A DNA stretch of 64,000 bases from Guptibacillus hwajinpoensis (GTDB lineage Bacteria > Bacillota > Bacilli > Bacillales > Guptibacillaceae): assembly GCF_029277305.1 (NCBI RefSeq), contig NZ_CP119526.1. One strand, given 5' to 3'. Each line of letters starts with the position of its first letter. The first letter of the stretch is position 1. This document shows positions 25,691-34,297 of the stretch, piece after piece. Made by a program: the position numbers and the translations under genes. Below the pieces are notes generated by a model. That model made no database searches and had not been told where the DNA came from. It saw only the letters and a list, made by a program, of their open reading frames with translations.

Positions 25691-26705
25691 TCAAAATCAC
25701 CTCCGCTTCAACACCTTGCCCGCGAACATATGCAAGCGCCTCATCTATAACAGGTTGCGATCCTTTAATGAACACAGAAAGCTTCCCGTATGGTCCGTCT
25801 TGCGTATGGGAGATCTTCCCTTGAATAATGTTTACTTCAACATCATATCTCCGTATTAAGTCTGTCACGAGAGGTGAACCTGTTTTTCCTTTAATGAATG
25901 TAAACTGGACAAGTTCTCCATCGTTACTTGCTGCCAGATGTGCAATCGATTCCTTCATTTCTTCTGGTTCGCTCAATTGGTTAACAAAATCTTTTGTGAT
26001 CGGTTCCTTTGGATGATGAAAGACCTCTAAGACAGAACCTTCTTCCACAACATTGCCATTCTCCATTACAGCAACACCATGACAAATTTTTCGAATCACG
26101 TGCATTTCATGTGTAATTAAAACGATAGTAAGACCTAATTTTTTGTTGATTTCCGTCAGTAGTTCGAGAATGCTATCTGTTGTCTTAGGATCAAGCGCAG
26201 ATGTAGCCTCATCACAAAGTAGTACTTTAGGATTGTTCGCAAGTGCTCTTGCGATACCAACCCGCTGCTTTTGACCACCGCTTAGCTGTGAGGGATAAGC
26301 ATTCTCACGACCTTCAAGTCCAACAAGCTGAATCAGCTCGTCGACACGCTTTTTACGGTCTTCTTTCGAAATACCTGATATTTCAAGCGGAAACGCAATG
26401 TTATCTCTTACTGTACGAGACCATAATATATTAAAGTGTTGAAAGATCATTCCAATTTCCTGTCTTGCTGATCGGAGCTTCTTCTCATTTAGAGAGGATA
26501 AGTTATTGCCAGCTACCGTGACAGTACCATCCGTTGGTCTTTCCAGTAGATTTAGCATCCGAATGAGTGTACTCTTCCCAGCGCCACTGTATCCAATGAC
26601 TCCAAAGATTTCGCCCTTCTCAATTGAAAGGTTAACGTTCTTTACGGCTTCCACTTTTCCAGATTTCGAAAAAAATGTTTTGTTAATGCCTTTTAGCTCA
26701 ATCAC
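25683..26705 (-). CDS. metN: Methionine ABC transporter ATP-binding protein MetN
   Basis: This 340-residue ATPase has Walker A GYSGAGKSTLIR, signature LSGGQKQRVGIARAL, Walker B VLLCDEATSALDP and a C-terminal ACT-like NIL domain (about 265-340) that senses methionine. The frame opens with a GTG at 26714. The GTG at 26705 gives the usual MIELKGINKTF start and better spacing from AAGGGAA. Between this gene and its riboswitch lies repeat R4. Confidence 0.93.
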   Translation of the reverse strand: MIELKGINKTFFSKSGKVEAVKNVNLSIEKGEIFGVIGYSGAGKSTLIRMLNLLERPTDGTVTVAGNNLSSLNEKKLRSARQEIGMIFQHFNILWSRTVRDNIAFPLEISGISKEDRKKRVDELIQLVGLEGRENAYPSQLSGGQKQRVGIARALANNPKVLLCDEATSALDPKTTDSILELLTEINKKLGLTIVLITHEMHVIRKICHGVAVMENGNVVEEGSVLEVFHHPKEPITKDFVNQLSEPEEMKESIAHLAASNDGELVQFTFIKGKTGSPLVTDLIRRYDVEVNIIQGKISHTQDGPYGKLSVFIKGSQPVIDEALAYVRGQGVEAEVILND

Positions 26706-26780
26706 ATGTCTCACTTCCCTTATATTAAAAGATCATCACTACGGATATCTTCCTTATTTAGCATTAGCACTTATAAAATA

Positions 26781-27000
26781 AGGCTCTTTTCGTATACATT
26801 GTTGCTATAAGCGTGGGTTAATTTCCGCTGCAGGATGCTCGCTTTCCGCGGGGCGGGCGGTGAGCCTCCTCGGCTTCGCCTGTGGGGTCTCACCTGTCCC
26901 GCTAGTCCCGCAGGAGTCGAGCATCCTTCCGCTCCAATTAGCGTAGTCAGGTTCTTTTACGAAAATAATTTCAAAAACAACAATCTTTTAGAAAAGAGCC
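26781..27000 (+). mobile_element. R4: full-length MITE-like element in the metNIQ leader
   Basis: A 220-bp element from AGGCTCTTTTCGTATACATT to CTTTTAGAAAAGAGCC. The ends are inverted repeats (AGGCTCTTTTC and TTGTTG shared). It is flanked by TAAAATA on both sides (26774-26780 and 27001-27007), a 7-bp target-site duplication. The core has arms GGATGCTCG (26833-26841) and CGAGCATCC (26918-26926) and can form a long GC-rich hairpin. It encodes no protein. It separates the SAM riboswitch terminator from metN. Confidence 0.85.
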
Positions 27001-27041
27001 TAAAATAATAAATGCCCTTCTGCTATGAGCAGAAAGGCATG
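27001..27041 (-). terminator. SAM riboswitch terminator of metNIQ
   Basis: Minus strand ATGCCTTTCTGCTC / GCAGAAGGGCAT stem, then TTATTATTTTA. R4 adjoins its T-rich end, and that T-rich end is also the target duplication. Confidence 0.85.
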
Positions 27042-27058
27042 GAATAAACAATGTCTTC

Positions 27059-27167
27059 CTCTCATTTCTCAAAGCATACGCTTTGCAGGAATTGGCACCT
27101 TTTCAAACAGTTGTTTGACGGTTGCCGGGCTTCATAGGGCCAGTCCCTCCACCTCTCTGAATAAGAG
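27059..27167 (-). promoter_or_regulatory. SAM-I riboswitch (S-box) of metNIQ
   Basis: Minus strand shows P1 CTCTTAT paired with ATGAGAG and the core AGAGAGGTGGAGGGACTGGC. These are followed by GAAGCCCGGCAACC, a P3 hairpin (AAACAACTGTTT) and AAAGGTGCCAATTCC. All S-box signature segments are in order. SAM binding should favour the terminator and reduce methionine uptake. Confidence 0.96.
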
Positions 27168-27211
27168 ATATAAAATTCTAATTACTTTACTGTGGTTAAG
27201 TACTAAACTGA

Positions 27212-27240
27212 ATTTTAGCATGGGACTATGTGACTGTCAA
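27212..27240 (-). promoter_or_regulatory. SigA-type promoter of the metNIQ leader
   Basis: Minus strand TTGACA, 17 bp, TAAAAT, about 40 bp upstream of the S-box. Nearly identical in form to the metX promoter at 48446. Confidence 0.85.
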
Positions 27241-27292
27241 TTACTGAGCAAAAAGTCGCAATAATCTAAAACATTTGGTTTATAAAGGCATT

Positions 27293-27327
27293 GAGAAAAC
27301 CATCAGCTTATTCTTCTGATGGTTTTG
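27293..27327 (-). terminator. Terminator of the ilv-leu operon, overlapping the end of ilvA
   Basis: AAAACCATCAG / CTGATGGTTTT with a nine-base loop. The 5' arm codes for the last residues of IlvA and the stop codon lies in the loop region, so coding and termination signals overlap. Confidence 0.82.
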
Positions 27328-28313
27328 GCACGCTCAGAAAGTTTCTTATACGTGGAGAATTTCTCGATATCGGCATTTCCTCCACTAATAACTGCGCCAA
27401 TTCTACGGCTTTTCAAATGATTTGATTTGCAAAGAATAGCTGCTAAGGAAGCTGCCCCCGCACCTTCGACAAGTGTTTTGTGCCGCTCAAGCATAAAAAT
27501 GATTGCAGTAGCAATTTCCTCTTCTGATACTGTCACCATATCGTCTACTAGCTGCTCAATAATAGGGTAAGTTAATTTACCAGCTTCTTTAACAGAAATT
27601 CCATCTGCAATCGATTTACAGGAGTGAAGGACTTTAGGTCCAGTACCTTTAAAGCGATTCCACGTCGCAGATGCCTCTGAAGCTTGCACACCAATGATGT
27701 TCACGTGTGGAAAGTACGTCTTAACGGCTAATGCCATACCAGCGAGCAAACCACCTCCTCCAACCGGAACAAGGATGGTATCTAGATCTGGGCACTGCTG
27801 CATCATTTCGAGCGCAACCGTTCCCTGGCCTGCCATTACATCAGGGTCATCAAAAGCATGAACAAATGTAGCTCCACGCTCCTGCTGCTCTCGCTCTGCT
27901 CCTTTGAAAGCCTCGTTGTACGATTCACCTTCAAGCACAATTTCTGCACCGTACGAACGAGTTGCGTCGATTTTACTAGTCGGAGTATGAACAGGCATGA
28001 AAATCTTAGCTTTAATTCCTCGCTCACTTGCTGCAAGAGCGACTCCCTGAGCGTGATTTCCAGCAGATGCTGCAACAATCCCTCTTGCTGCTTCAATGTC
28101 CGTCAGCATCGATACCTTATTATAGGCACCCCTAATTTTGAAGGAACCGGTTCGCTGCAAATTCTCCATTTTCAGAAAAACATCTTTGTGTGTGACTTCA
28201 TTAAGTGTAGTCGACTGCTGTAAGGGTGTTCGATGAACTGCTTGCAGCAGATTTTCCATTGCATTTACGACATGTACGCCATATTTCTCCTGGTAATTCC
28301 CAACATCATTCAC
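27303..28313 (-). CDS. ilvA: Threonine dehydratase, short form without regulatory domain
   Basis: This 336-residue PLP enzyme converts threonine to 2-oxobutanoate, the first step of isoleucine synthesis. The PLP lysine is in GSFKIRGA (about residue 58) and the phosphate-binding loop is PVGGGGLLAG. Anabolic IlvA of B. subtilis is about 422 residues with a C-terminal ACT-like domain for isoleucine feedback; that domain is missing here, as in catabolic TdcB-type enzymes. Its GTG overlaps the leuD stop by 4 bp (GTGA). Position at the end of the ilv-leu operon argues for a biosynthetic role. Confidence 0.88.
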   Translation of the reverse strand: MNDVGNYQEKYGVHVVNAMENLLQAVHRTPLQQSTTLNEVTHKDVFLKMENLQRTGSFKIRGAYNKVSMLTDIEAARGIVAASAGNHAQGVALAASERGIKAKIFMPVHTPTSKIDATRSYGAEIVLEGESYNEAFKGAEREQQERGATFVHAFDDPDVMAGQGTVALEMMQQCPDLDTILVPVGGGGLLAGMALAVKTYFPHVNIIGVQASEASATWNRFKGTGPKVLHSCKSIADGISVKEAGKLTYPIIEQLVDDMVTVSEEEIATAIIFMLERHKTLVEGAGAASLAAILCKSNHLKSRRIGAVISGGNADIEKFSTYKKLSERAKTIRRIS

Positions 28314-28900
28314 TCTCCTACTAATTGTTTTTCTTCGTACTGTTTAATTTGATCTTCTAATGAAAGTGTTCGTGAGACTTCATCCCATCCATTTAATAAC
28401 ATCTCTTTCCAGTACGGATCGATATTAAAAGTAGCGACTGCACCACTAGCATCACTCACTTGCTGCTTATCAAGTTCAACGAAGAGTTCATATCCGTTCT
28501 TTGATTTAGAGAAAAGTTCTGAGACAGTATCTTGATTCAATGCGATCGGTAGAATACCGTTCTTCACACAATTATTATAAAAAATGTCGGCGAAGCTTGG
28601 AGCGATAACAACTTTGAACCCATAATCTAGAAGCGCCCATGGCGCATGTTCTCTCGACGATCCGCAACCGAAATTCTTGCCGGCTACTAAGATCGATGCG
28701 TTTCTATACTGGTCTTCGTTTAAGTTGAAATCGTCTCTAGGATGACCATCATCATCAAATCGCCAGTTATAGAAAAGGAACTGACCGAAGCCCTGTCGCT
28801 CGATCCGCTTCAAGAACTGTTTTGGAATAATTTGATCTGTATCAACGTTTACCTTTTCAAGAGGGTAAACAACACCTTTGTATTCATTAATTGGTTCCAG
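28310..28900 (-). CDS. leuD: 3-isopropylmalate dehydratase small subunit, apparent CTG start
   Basis: LeuD with LeuC isomerises 2- to 3-isopropylmalate. The ATG/GTG/TTG-initiated frame starts only at 28813 and would lose the conserved N-terminus. Reading upstream gives LEPINEYKGVVYPLEKVNVD and then TDQIIPKQFLKRIER, which aligns with LeuD from its first residue. The codon at 28898-28900 is CTG, with AAAGGAGTGA 6 nt upstream and no in-frame ATG, GTG or TTG nearby. The 196-residue protein keeps GCGSSREHAPWAL. I conclude initiation at CTG, or a sequencing error at that base. Confidence 0.88.
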   Translation of the reverse strand: MEPINEYKGVVYPLEKVNVDTDQIIPKQFLKRIERQGFGQFLFYNWRFDDDGHPRDDFNLNEDQYRNASILVAGKNFGCGSSREHAPWALLDYGFKVVIAPSFADIFYNNCVKNGILPIALNQDTVSELFSKSKNGYELFVELDKQQVSDASGAVATFNIDPYWKEMLLNGWDEVSRTLSLEDQIKQYEEKQLVGE

Positions 28901-28915
28901 GACTGCTCACTCCTT

Positions 28916-30328
28916 TTACACTACTAACGGTTTTACTTTCCTTGCATCCGTAAATCTTCCTTCAATCGCAGCGGCAGCGGCCATTGCGGGACTAACGAGG
29001 TGTGTTCTTGCTCCATTACCCTGTCGACCTTCAAAATTACGATTTGACGTTGAGGCACAGCGCTCACCTGGAGGTACAATATCATCGTTCATTGCAAGGC
29101 ACATACTACAACCAGCTTCTCGCCACTCAAAACCTGCGTCCTTGAACACTGTATCAAGACCTTCTGCTTCAGCAGCATTTTTAACAGATTTCGAACCCGG
29201 TACAACTAGTGCTGTTACACCTTCGTGAACTTTTCGTCCTCGTACGATCTCAGCAGCTGAGCGAAGGTCACTCAAACGAGAGTTAGTGCAAGAACCTATG
29301 AATACATATTGGATATCAATGTTTTGTATCGGTGTACCTGGTTGAAGATCCATATAAGCTAGTGCTTGTTTAATTGATTTTTGATCTCCCGGGTCTTCAT
29401 AATCTTCCGGAAATGGAACTCTTGCATAAACAGAAGATCCCATTGAAGGATTCGTTCCCCACGTTACTTGGGGTTCAATTTCTTCAGCACCAATTTCAAG
29501 CACTTCGTCATATTCTGCTCCAGGATCTGTTGCAAGCTTTTTCCATTCAGCAATTGCGTCGTCAAATGCTTCCCCTGAAGGAGTATGCCGTTTTCCTTTC
29601 AAGTATAAAAAGGTTGTTTCATCAGGACTGATTAGCCCCGCTTTCGCACCCGCTTCAATAGACATATTACAAACCGTCATACGTTCTTCCATCGTCATGT
29701 TACGAATCGCTTCTCCGGTGTATTCAACAACAGCGCCTGTACCAGCATTCACACCAAACTTCGCGATGACAGCAAGAATTAAGTCTTTGGCCGTAACACC
29801 TGATCCTAAATGACCATTCACTCGTATTTCAATTGTTTTTGGTCTTGATTGCCACAGAGTTTGTGTCGAGAGCACATGCTCAACTTCACTTGTACCTATT
29901 CCAAAAGCAAGTGCACCGAACGCACCGTGTGTGGAGGTATGACTATCGCCACAAACAATCGTTTTTCCTGGTTGAGTCAACCCAAGTTCAGGTCCAATAA
30001 CATGAACAATTCCTTGATCGGGATGATTTATATCCGCAATTTCCACTCCGAATTCATTACAGTTCTCTTCAAGTTTCTCCATTTGAACTTTAGATACAGG
30101 GTCATTGATAATATGACGCGCTATAGTTGGTACATTATGATCCATCGTTGCAAAGGTTAAATCAGGTCGTCTAACTCGGCGTTTATTCATCCGCAGACCT
30201 TCAAAAGCCTGCGGAGAAGTAACCTCGTGCACAAGATGTAAATCGATATATAAAAGATCCGGACTACCTTCTTCTTGATGAACAACGTGTTTATCCCAAA
30301 TCTTCTCAATAATTGTTTTTGGCTCCAC
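28916..30328 (-). CDS. leuC: 3-isopropylmalate dehydratase large subunit
   Basis: This 470-residue aconitase-family subunit has Fe-S cysteines in FIGSCTNSR and EAGCSMCLAMN, and the GDSHTSTHGAFGALAFGIG substrate loop. AGGAGG sits 6 nt ahead of a GTG at 30328, which matches the usual LeuC N-terminus (EPKTIIEKIWDKH). An ATG at 30355 that overlaps the leuB stop (ATGA) would add nine residues and is an alternative. Fifteen nucleotides separate it from leuD. Confidence 0.93.
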   Translation of the reverse strand: MEPKTIIEKIWDKHVVHQEEGSPDLLYIDLHLVHEVTSPQAFEGLRMNKRRVRRPDLTFATMDHNVPTIARHIINDPVSKVQMEKLEENCNEFGVEIADINHPDQGIVHVIGPELGLTQPGKTIVCGDSHTSTHGAFGALAFGIGTSEVEHVLSTQTLWQSRPKTIEIRVNGHLGSGVTAKDLILAVIAKFGVNAGTGAVVEYTGEAIRNMTMEERMTVCNMSIEAGAKAGLISPDETTFLYLKGKRHTPSGEAFDDAIAEWKKLATDPGAEYDEVLEIGAEEIEPQVTWGTNPSMGSSVYARVPFPEDYEDPGDQKSIKQALAYMDLQPGTPIQNIDIQYVFIGSCTNSRLSDLRSAAEIVRGRKVHEGVTALVVPGSKSVKNAAEAEGLDTVFKDAGFEWREAGCSMCLAMNDDIVPPGERCASTSNRNFEGRQGNGARTHLVSPAMAAAAAIEGRFTDARKVKPLVV

Positions 30329-30354
30329 ACCCATCCTCCTCTTACCTTTCGTCA

Positions 30355-31461
30355 TCAGGCATATGCTTCCATGATGCCCGCTGTTGCACCAGCTTCTTCT
30401 AATTGATAAATAACTTTCTTAATCATCGCATCGGTCCCAAGTGCTTTCGTTGAACCATTCGCTAGATCACTTGTGTAGTAACCCGCATCAAGCACTTCTT
30501 TAACTGCCTTCTCAATCGCTTCTGCTTCATCGTGCATTTCAAACGAATACTTTAGCATCATTGCGCCTGACAAAATCATCGCAAGTGGATTCGCAAGGTT
30601 TTTACCGGCAATGTCTGGTGCAGAACCGTGAACGGGTTCATACATTCCAAAGCCATCACTTCGTAAACTAGCAGAAGGAAGCATTCCTAACGATCCAGTA
30701 ATCATAGAAGCTTCGTCACTAAGGATATCTCCGAATAGATTCTCTGTTACGATGACATCAAAGTGAGACGGATTTTGAACCATTTTCATCGCTGCAGCAT
30801 CGACAAGCATATGCTCTACTTCAACGTCTGGATAAGCTTTTGCTTTCTCCTCCACAACTTCTCTCCACATTCGGCTTGATTCAAGAACATTTGCTTTATC
30901 CACACTTGTTAGCTTCTGTCGTCGTTTACTTGCAGCTTCAAATCCTTGCTCAACAATTCGTTCAATTTCAGATCTTGTATAGTGAAGGGTATCAACAACT
31001 TCGTCCCCACCGTTTCGACGTTCACTTGGAGTACCGAAATAAAGACCTCCTGTTAATTCTCGAACAATTAACATATCAACACCTTTAATTCGATCAGGCT
31101 TTAGTGGAGAAGCATGCAGTAAACTGTCGAACGCTGTAACTGGTCGAAGATTTGCAAATAATCCAAGCTCTTTACGAATACCAAGTAGACCACGTTCAGG
31201 ACGAAGATGACCAGGAAGGCTCTCCCACTTTGGACCGCCTACAGCACCTAAAAGAGCAGCATCGCTTTCTTTACAGATGCGAAGTGTTTCATCTGGTAAG
31301 GGCATGCCATCTTGATCAATAGCGTCCCCACCGATCCTTCCTTTGTGAAATTCAAACGTATGGCCAAATCGATCTGCTACGGCACTCAGAACTTTCATCG
31401 TACCTTCCATTACTTCTTTACCAATACCATCACCGGGTAATACCGCAACTTTTCTCTTCAT
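30355..31461 (-). CDS. leuB: 3-isopropylmalate dehydrogenase
   Basis: This 368-residue NAD-dependent enzyme oxidises and decarboxylates 3-isopropylmalate to 2-oxoisocaproate. It has AVLPGDGIGKEVMEG at the N-terminus, the substrate arginines in LRPERGLLGIRKELGLFANLRP, and the metal/NAD region VTENLFGDILSDEAS and HGSAPDIAGKNLANP (segments at about 94-115, 246-260 and 277-291). ATG at 31461 behind AAGGAGG. Confidence 0.95.
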   Translation of the reverse strand: MKRKVAVLPGDGIGKEVMEGTMKVLSAVADRFGHTFEFHKGRIGGDAIDQDGMPLPDETLRICKESDAALLGAVGGPKWESLPGHLRPERGLLGIRKELGLFANLRPVTAFDSLLHASPLKPDRIKGVDMLIVRELTGGLYFGTPSERRNGGDEVVDTLHYTRSEIERIVEQGFEAASKRRQKLTSVDKANVLESSRMWREVVEEKAKAYPDVEVEHMLVDAAAMKMVQNPSHFDVIVTENLFGDILSDEASMITGSLGMLPSASLRSDGFGMYEPVHGSAPDIAGKNLANPLAMILSGAMMLKYSFEMHDEAEAIEKAVKEVLDAGYYTSDLANGSTKALGTDAMIKKVIYQLEEAGATAGIMEAYA

Positions 31462-31477
31462 CCATCAAACCTCCTTG

Positions 31478-33019
31478 TTATACGTGCGCTTGTTTTTTCA
31501 CTTGATAACTTTCACGTACAAGTACGCGATTCACTGCATTCAAGTAAGCAATAGCTGAGGATTCAAGCACATCCTGGGCTGTTCCCCGCCCATTTGACTC
31601 CACTCCGTTATACGTGACACGTACATGAACTTCAGCAAGAGCATCTCTTCCTCCACCAACGGAATTGATCCGATAATCTTGAAGTTTAAGCGTTCCTGGC
31701 ATCATCTCTTCCAGCGTATTGTAAATGGCTTCAACACTACCTGATCCAGTGCCAGCTTGCTGCAGCATCGTTCCATCAGGCGCTTCAATTGAGATGGTCG
31801 CTGTTGGAATGTTTGCAGTACCATATTGCACCTGCAAGCTATGAATCTCATATTTCTCAGCGATTTCATCTGTTTGAATATCCGTTAATAGCGCGAACAG
31901 ATCATCCTCTGTTACTTGCTTCTTCTTATCAGCAAGATCTTTAAATTCTTTGAACGCTTCATTAATTTTCGTATCATCTAATGTAAAACCAAGCTCTTTC
32001 ACTCGATCTCTGAAAGCATGTCGTCCAGAGTGTTTACCAAGTACAAGACTGGTAGATTGGACACCAATCAGTTGAGGGCTGATAATTTCATATGTTGTTT
32101 TTTCTTTCAACATACCATCCTGGTGAATCCCTGATTCATGAGCAAATGCATTTGCTCCTACAACCGCTTTGTTACCTGGAACAGCCATACCTGTTAGTTT
32201 ACTAACAAGATTGCTTGTTCTCTTGATTTCATCAAGCTTCAATCCAGTTTCTGCTTGATAGAAATCATTGCGAATGCGGAGTGCTACAGCTACTTCTTCG
32301 ATCGCAGCATTACCAGCTCGCTCTCCAATGCCATTAATTGTGCCTTCGATTTGAGTTGCCCCACATTCGATTGCAGCAAGCGAGTTCGCAACGGCCATGC
32401 CAAGGTCGTTATGGCAATGCGCTGAAAGATCCACACCTTCAATATTCGGCACGTTGTTTCTTAAATAAGTGAACAGCTCTCCATATTCCTGTGGACTTCT
32501 GTAACCTACTGTATCTGGAATATTAATGACTGATGCACCAGCATCAATTACTTCTTTAATAATTTTGGCAAGAAAGGAACGATCCGATCGACAAGCATCT
32601 TCAGCCGACCACTGAACTTTCGGGAAGAACCGCTTTGCATACTTTACAGCTTCTACTGCTGTTTCCACGACTTCGTCCGGCGTTTTCTTAAGCTTATGCG
32701 TCATGTGAATGGGAGAAGTGGCTAGAAAAACGTGAAGCCTTGGATCAGCACCACCTTTCAACGCTTCCCAGGCTGCATCAATATCGCCTACATTCGCTCT
32801 CGCAAGTCCAGTTACTGATGCGTTCCGAACCGTATCCGCGATATTTTTCACGCCCTGGAAGTCTCCACTGGAAGCAGCAGGAAAGCCTGCTTCCATAATG
32901 TCGACTCCAAGTCTTTCTAGTTGTTTCGCGATCTCCAGTTTCTCTAATGCATTCAGATTGACTCCGGCTGACTGTTCTCCGTCACGAAGCGTTGTATCGA
33001 ATACATTAATCTTTCGCAC
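31478..33019 (-). CDS. leuA: 2-isopropylmalate synthase
   Basis: This 513-residue enzyme condenses 2-oxoisovalerate with acetyl-CoA. The TIM-barrel domain has DTTLRDGEQSAGV (about 8-20) and the metal motif LSAHCHNDLG. A C-terminal LeuA dimer domain (about 390-505), the leucine feedback site, is present with YRINSVGGGRDALAEVHV. The GTG at 33019 gives MRKINVFDTT, the standard start; a TTG six bases upstream is less likely. It overlaps the end of ilvC by 14 bp. Confidence 0.94.
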   Translation of the reverse strand: MRKINVFDTTLRDGEQSAGVNLNALEKLEIAKQLERLGVDIMEAGFPAASSGDFQGVKNIADTVRNASVTGLARANVGDIDAAWEALKGGADPRLHVFLATSPIHMTHKLKKTPDEVVETAVEAVKYAKRFFPKVQWSAEDACRSDRSFLAKIIKEVIDAGASVINIPDTVGYRSPQEYGELFTYLRNNVPNIEGVDLSAHCHNDLGMAVANSLAAIECGATQIEGTINGIGERAGNAAIEEVAVALRIRNDFYQAETGLKLDEIKRTSNLVSKLTGMAVPGNKAVVGANAFAHESGIHQDGMLKEKTTYEIISPQLIGVQSTSLVLGKHSGRHAFRDRVKELGFTLDDTKINEAFKEFKDLADKKKQVTEDDLFALLTDIQTDEIAEKYEIHSLQVQYGTANIPTATISIEAPDGTMLQQAGTGSGSVEAIYNTLEEMMPGTLKLQDYRINSVGGGRDALAEVHVRVTYNGVESNGRGTAQDVLESSAIAYLNAVNRVLVRESYQVKKQAHV

Positions 33020-34031
33020 TGGCAACCACTTCCTTTTTCGATTTTGGTTTCACAAACGGCATCATAGCGCGTAGCTCTTTCCCTACTTGTTCAATTGGAT
33101 GCTGTTTTTCTTTCTCATTGATCGCATGGAATTCAGGACGATTTAGCTTATTTTCTAAGATCCATCCTTTAGCAAACTTACCAGTCTGGATATCTTCAAG
33201 AATATCTTTCATGCGTGCCTTTGTATCAGCATCAACAACACGTGGTCCTGATACGAAATCGCCCCATTGAGCTGTATCAGAGATTGAGTAGCGCATACCA
33301 GCGATTCCATCTTCATACATCAAGTCAACGATTAGCTTAAGTTCGTGTAAACATTCAAAGTAAGCAACTTCTGGCTGGTAGCCTGCTTCTGTCAGCGTTT
33401 CAAATCCAGCTTTCACAAGGGAAGATAGTCCACCGCAAAGGACCGCCTGTTCGCCGAATAGATCTGTTTCTGTTTCTTCTTTAAATGATGTTTCAAGAAC
33501 ACCAGCGCGTGCACCGCCGATTCCTTTTGCGTAAGCAAGTGCTAGTTCTTTTGCGTTACCTGAAACGTCTTGATAAACACCGAATAGTGCCGGCACACCA
33601 GCTCCGTCTTCAAATGTTCGTCTTACTAAGTGACCTGGACCTTTAGGAGCTACTAGGAACACATCAACATTTGCTGGTGGCACAACCTGATTAAAGTGAA
33701 CGTTGAATCCATGTGCGAATACTAATGCGTTACCTGCACGAAGACCAGGTTCAATCTCCGCTTTGTACACTTCAGGTTGATACTCATCCGGAAGAAGAAC
33801 CATGATAACATCCGCTTCATCACTTGCTTCTTTGACCGTTTTTACATCGAAGCCATCCTTTTCTGCTTGATCCCATGAACGTCCTTTTCGTAGACCAACT
33901 GTTACATCAAACCCACTTTCACTAAGATTTAGCGCGTGTGCGTGACCTTGAGAACCATAACCAATGACTGCGATTTTCTTCCCCTTTAGAGTTCCTTCGT
34001 TGATATCACCGTTATAATATACTTTTGCCAT
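33006..34031 (-). CDS. ilvC: Ketol-acid reductoisomerase
   Basis: This 341-residue class I enzyme has the NADPH-binding motif GYGSQGHAHALNL (about 24-36) and catalytic acidic residues in DLFGEQAVLCGG and the ISDTAQWGDF segment. It performs isomeroreduction of acetolactate and acetohydroxybutyrate. A 266-bp gap containing repeat R5 separates it from ilvH, unusual inside this otherwise tightly packed operon. Confidence 0.96.
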   Translation of the reverse strand: MAKVYYNGDINEGTLKGKKIAVIGYGSQGHAHALNLSESGFDVTVGLRKGRSWDQAEKDGFDVKTVKEASDEADVIMVLLPDEYQPEVYKAEIEPGLRAGNALVFAHGFNVHFNQVVPPANVDVFLVAPKGPGHLVRRTFEDGAGVPALFGVYQDVSGNAKELALAYAKGIGGARAGVLETSFKEETETDLFGEQAVLCGGLSSLVKAGFETLTEAGYQPEVAYFECLHELKLIVDLMYEDGIAGMRYSISDTAQWGDFVSGPRVVDADTKARMKDILEDIQTGKFAKGWILENKLNRPEFHAINEKEKQHPIEQVGKELRAMMPFVKPKSKKEVVASAKD

Positions 34032-34071
34032 TTTGATTCATCCCTTCTCGATTAGGTTTTTTGGTTAATTT

Positions 34072-34250
34072 AGGCTGTTTTCGTAGATATTGTTGCCTTG
34101 AGAGTAGTGGTTGATTTCCGCTCCAGGATGCTCGCTTTCCGCGGGGCGGGCGGTGAGCCTCCTCGGCGCTTAAAGGCGCGCCTGTGGGGTCTCACCTGTC
34201 CCGCTAATCCCGCAGGAGTCGAGCACCCTTCCGCTCCAATCAACTTTGAA
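34072..34250 (+). repeat. R5: repeat-family copy inside the ilv-leu operon, right end lost
   Basis: The left end AGGCTGTTTTCGTAGATATT and the full GC-rich core are present (GATGCTCGCTTTCCGCG ... CGAGCACCCTTCCGCTCC). After AATCAACTTTGAAATG the expected right end (AACAATC...GAAAAGAGCC) is missing. The apical loop region reads GGCGCTTAAAGGCGCGCC, different from other copies. It lies between ilvH and ilvC on the transcribed strand. Confidence 0.82.
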
Positions 34251-34297
34251 ATGTGAATAGGTTTACACTATCTCTTCCATAATCAAATCTTAGGTAG

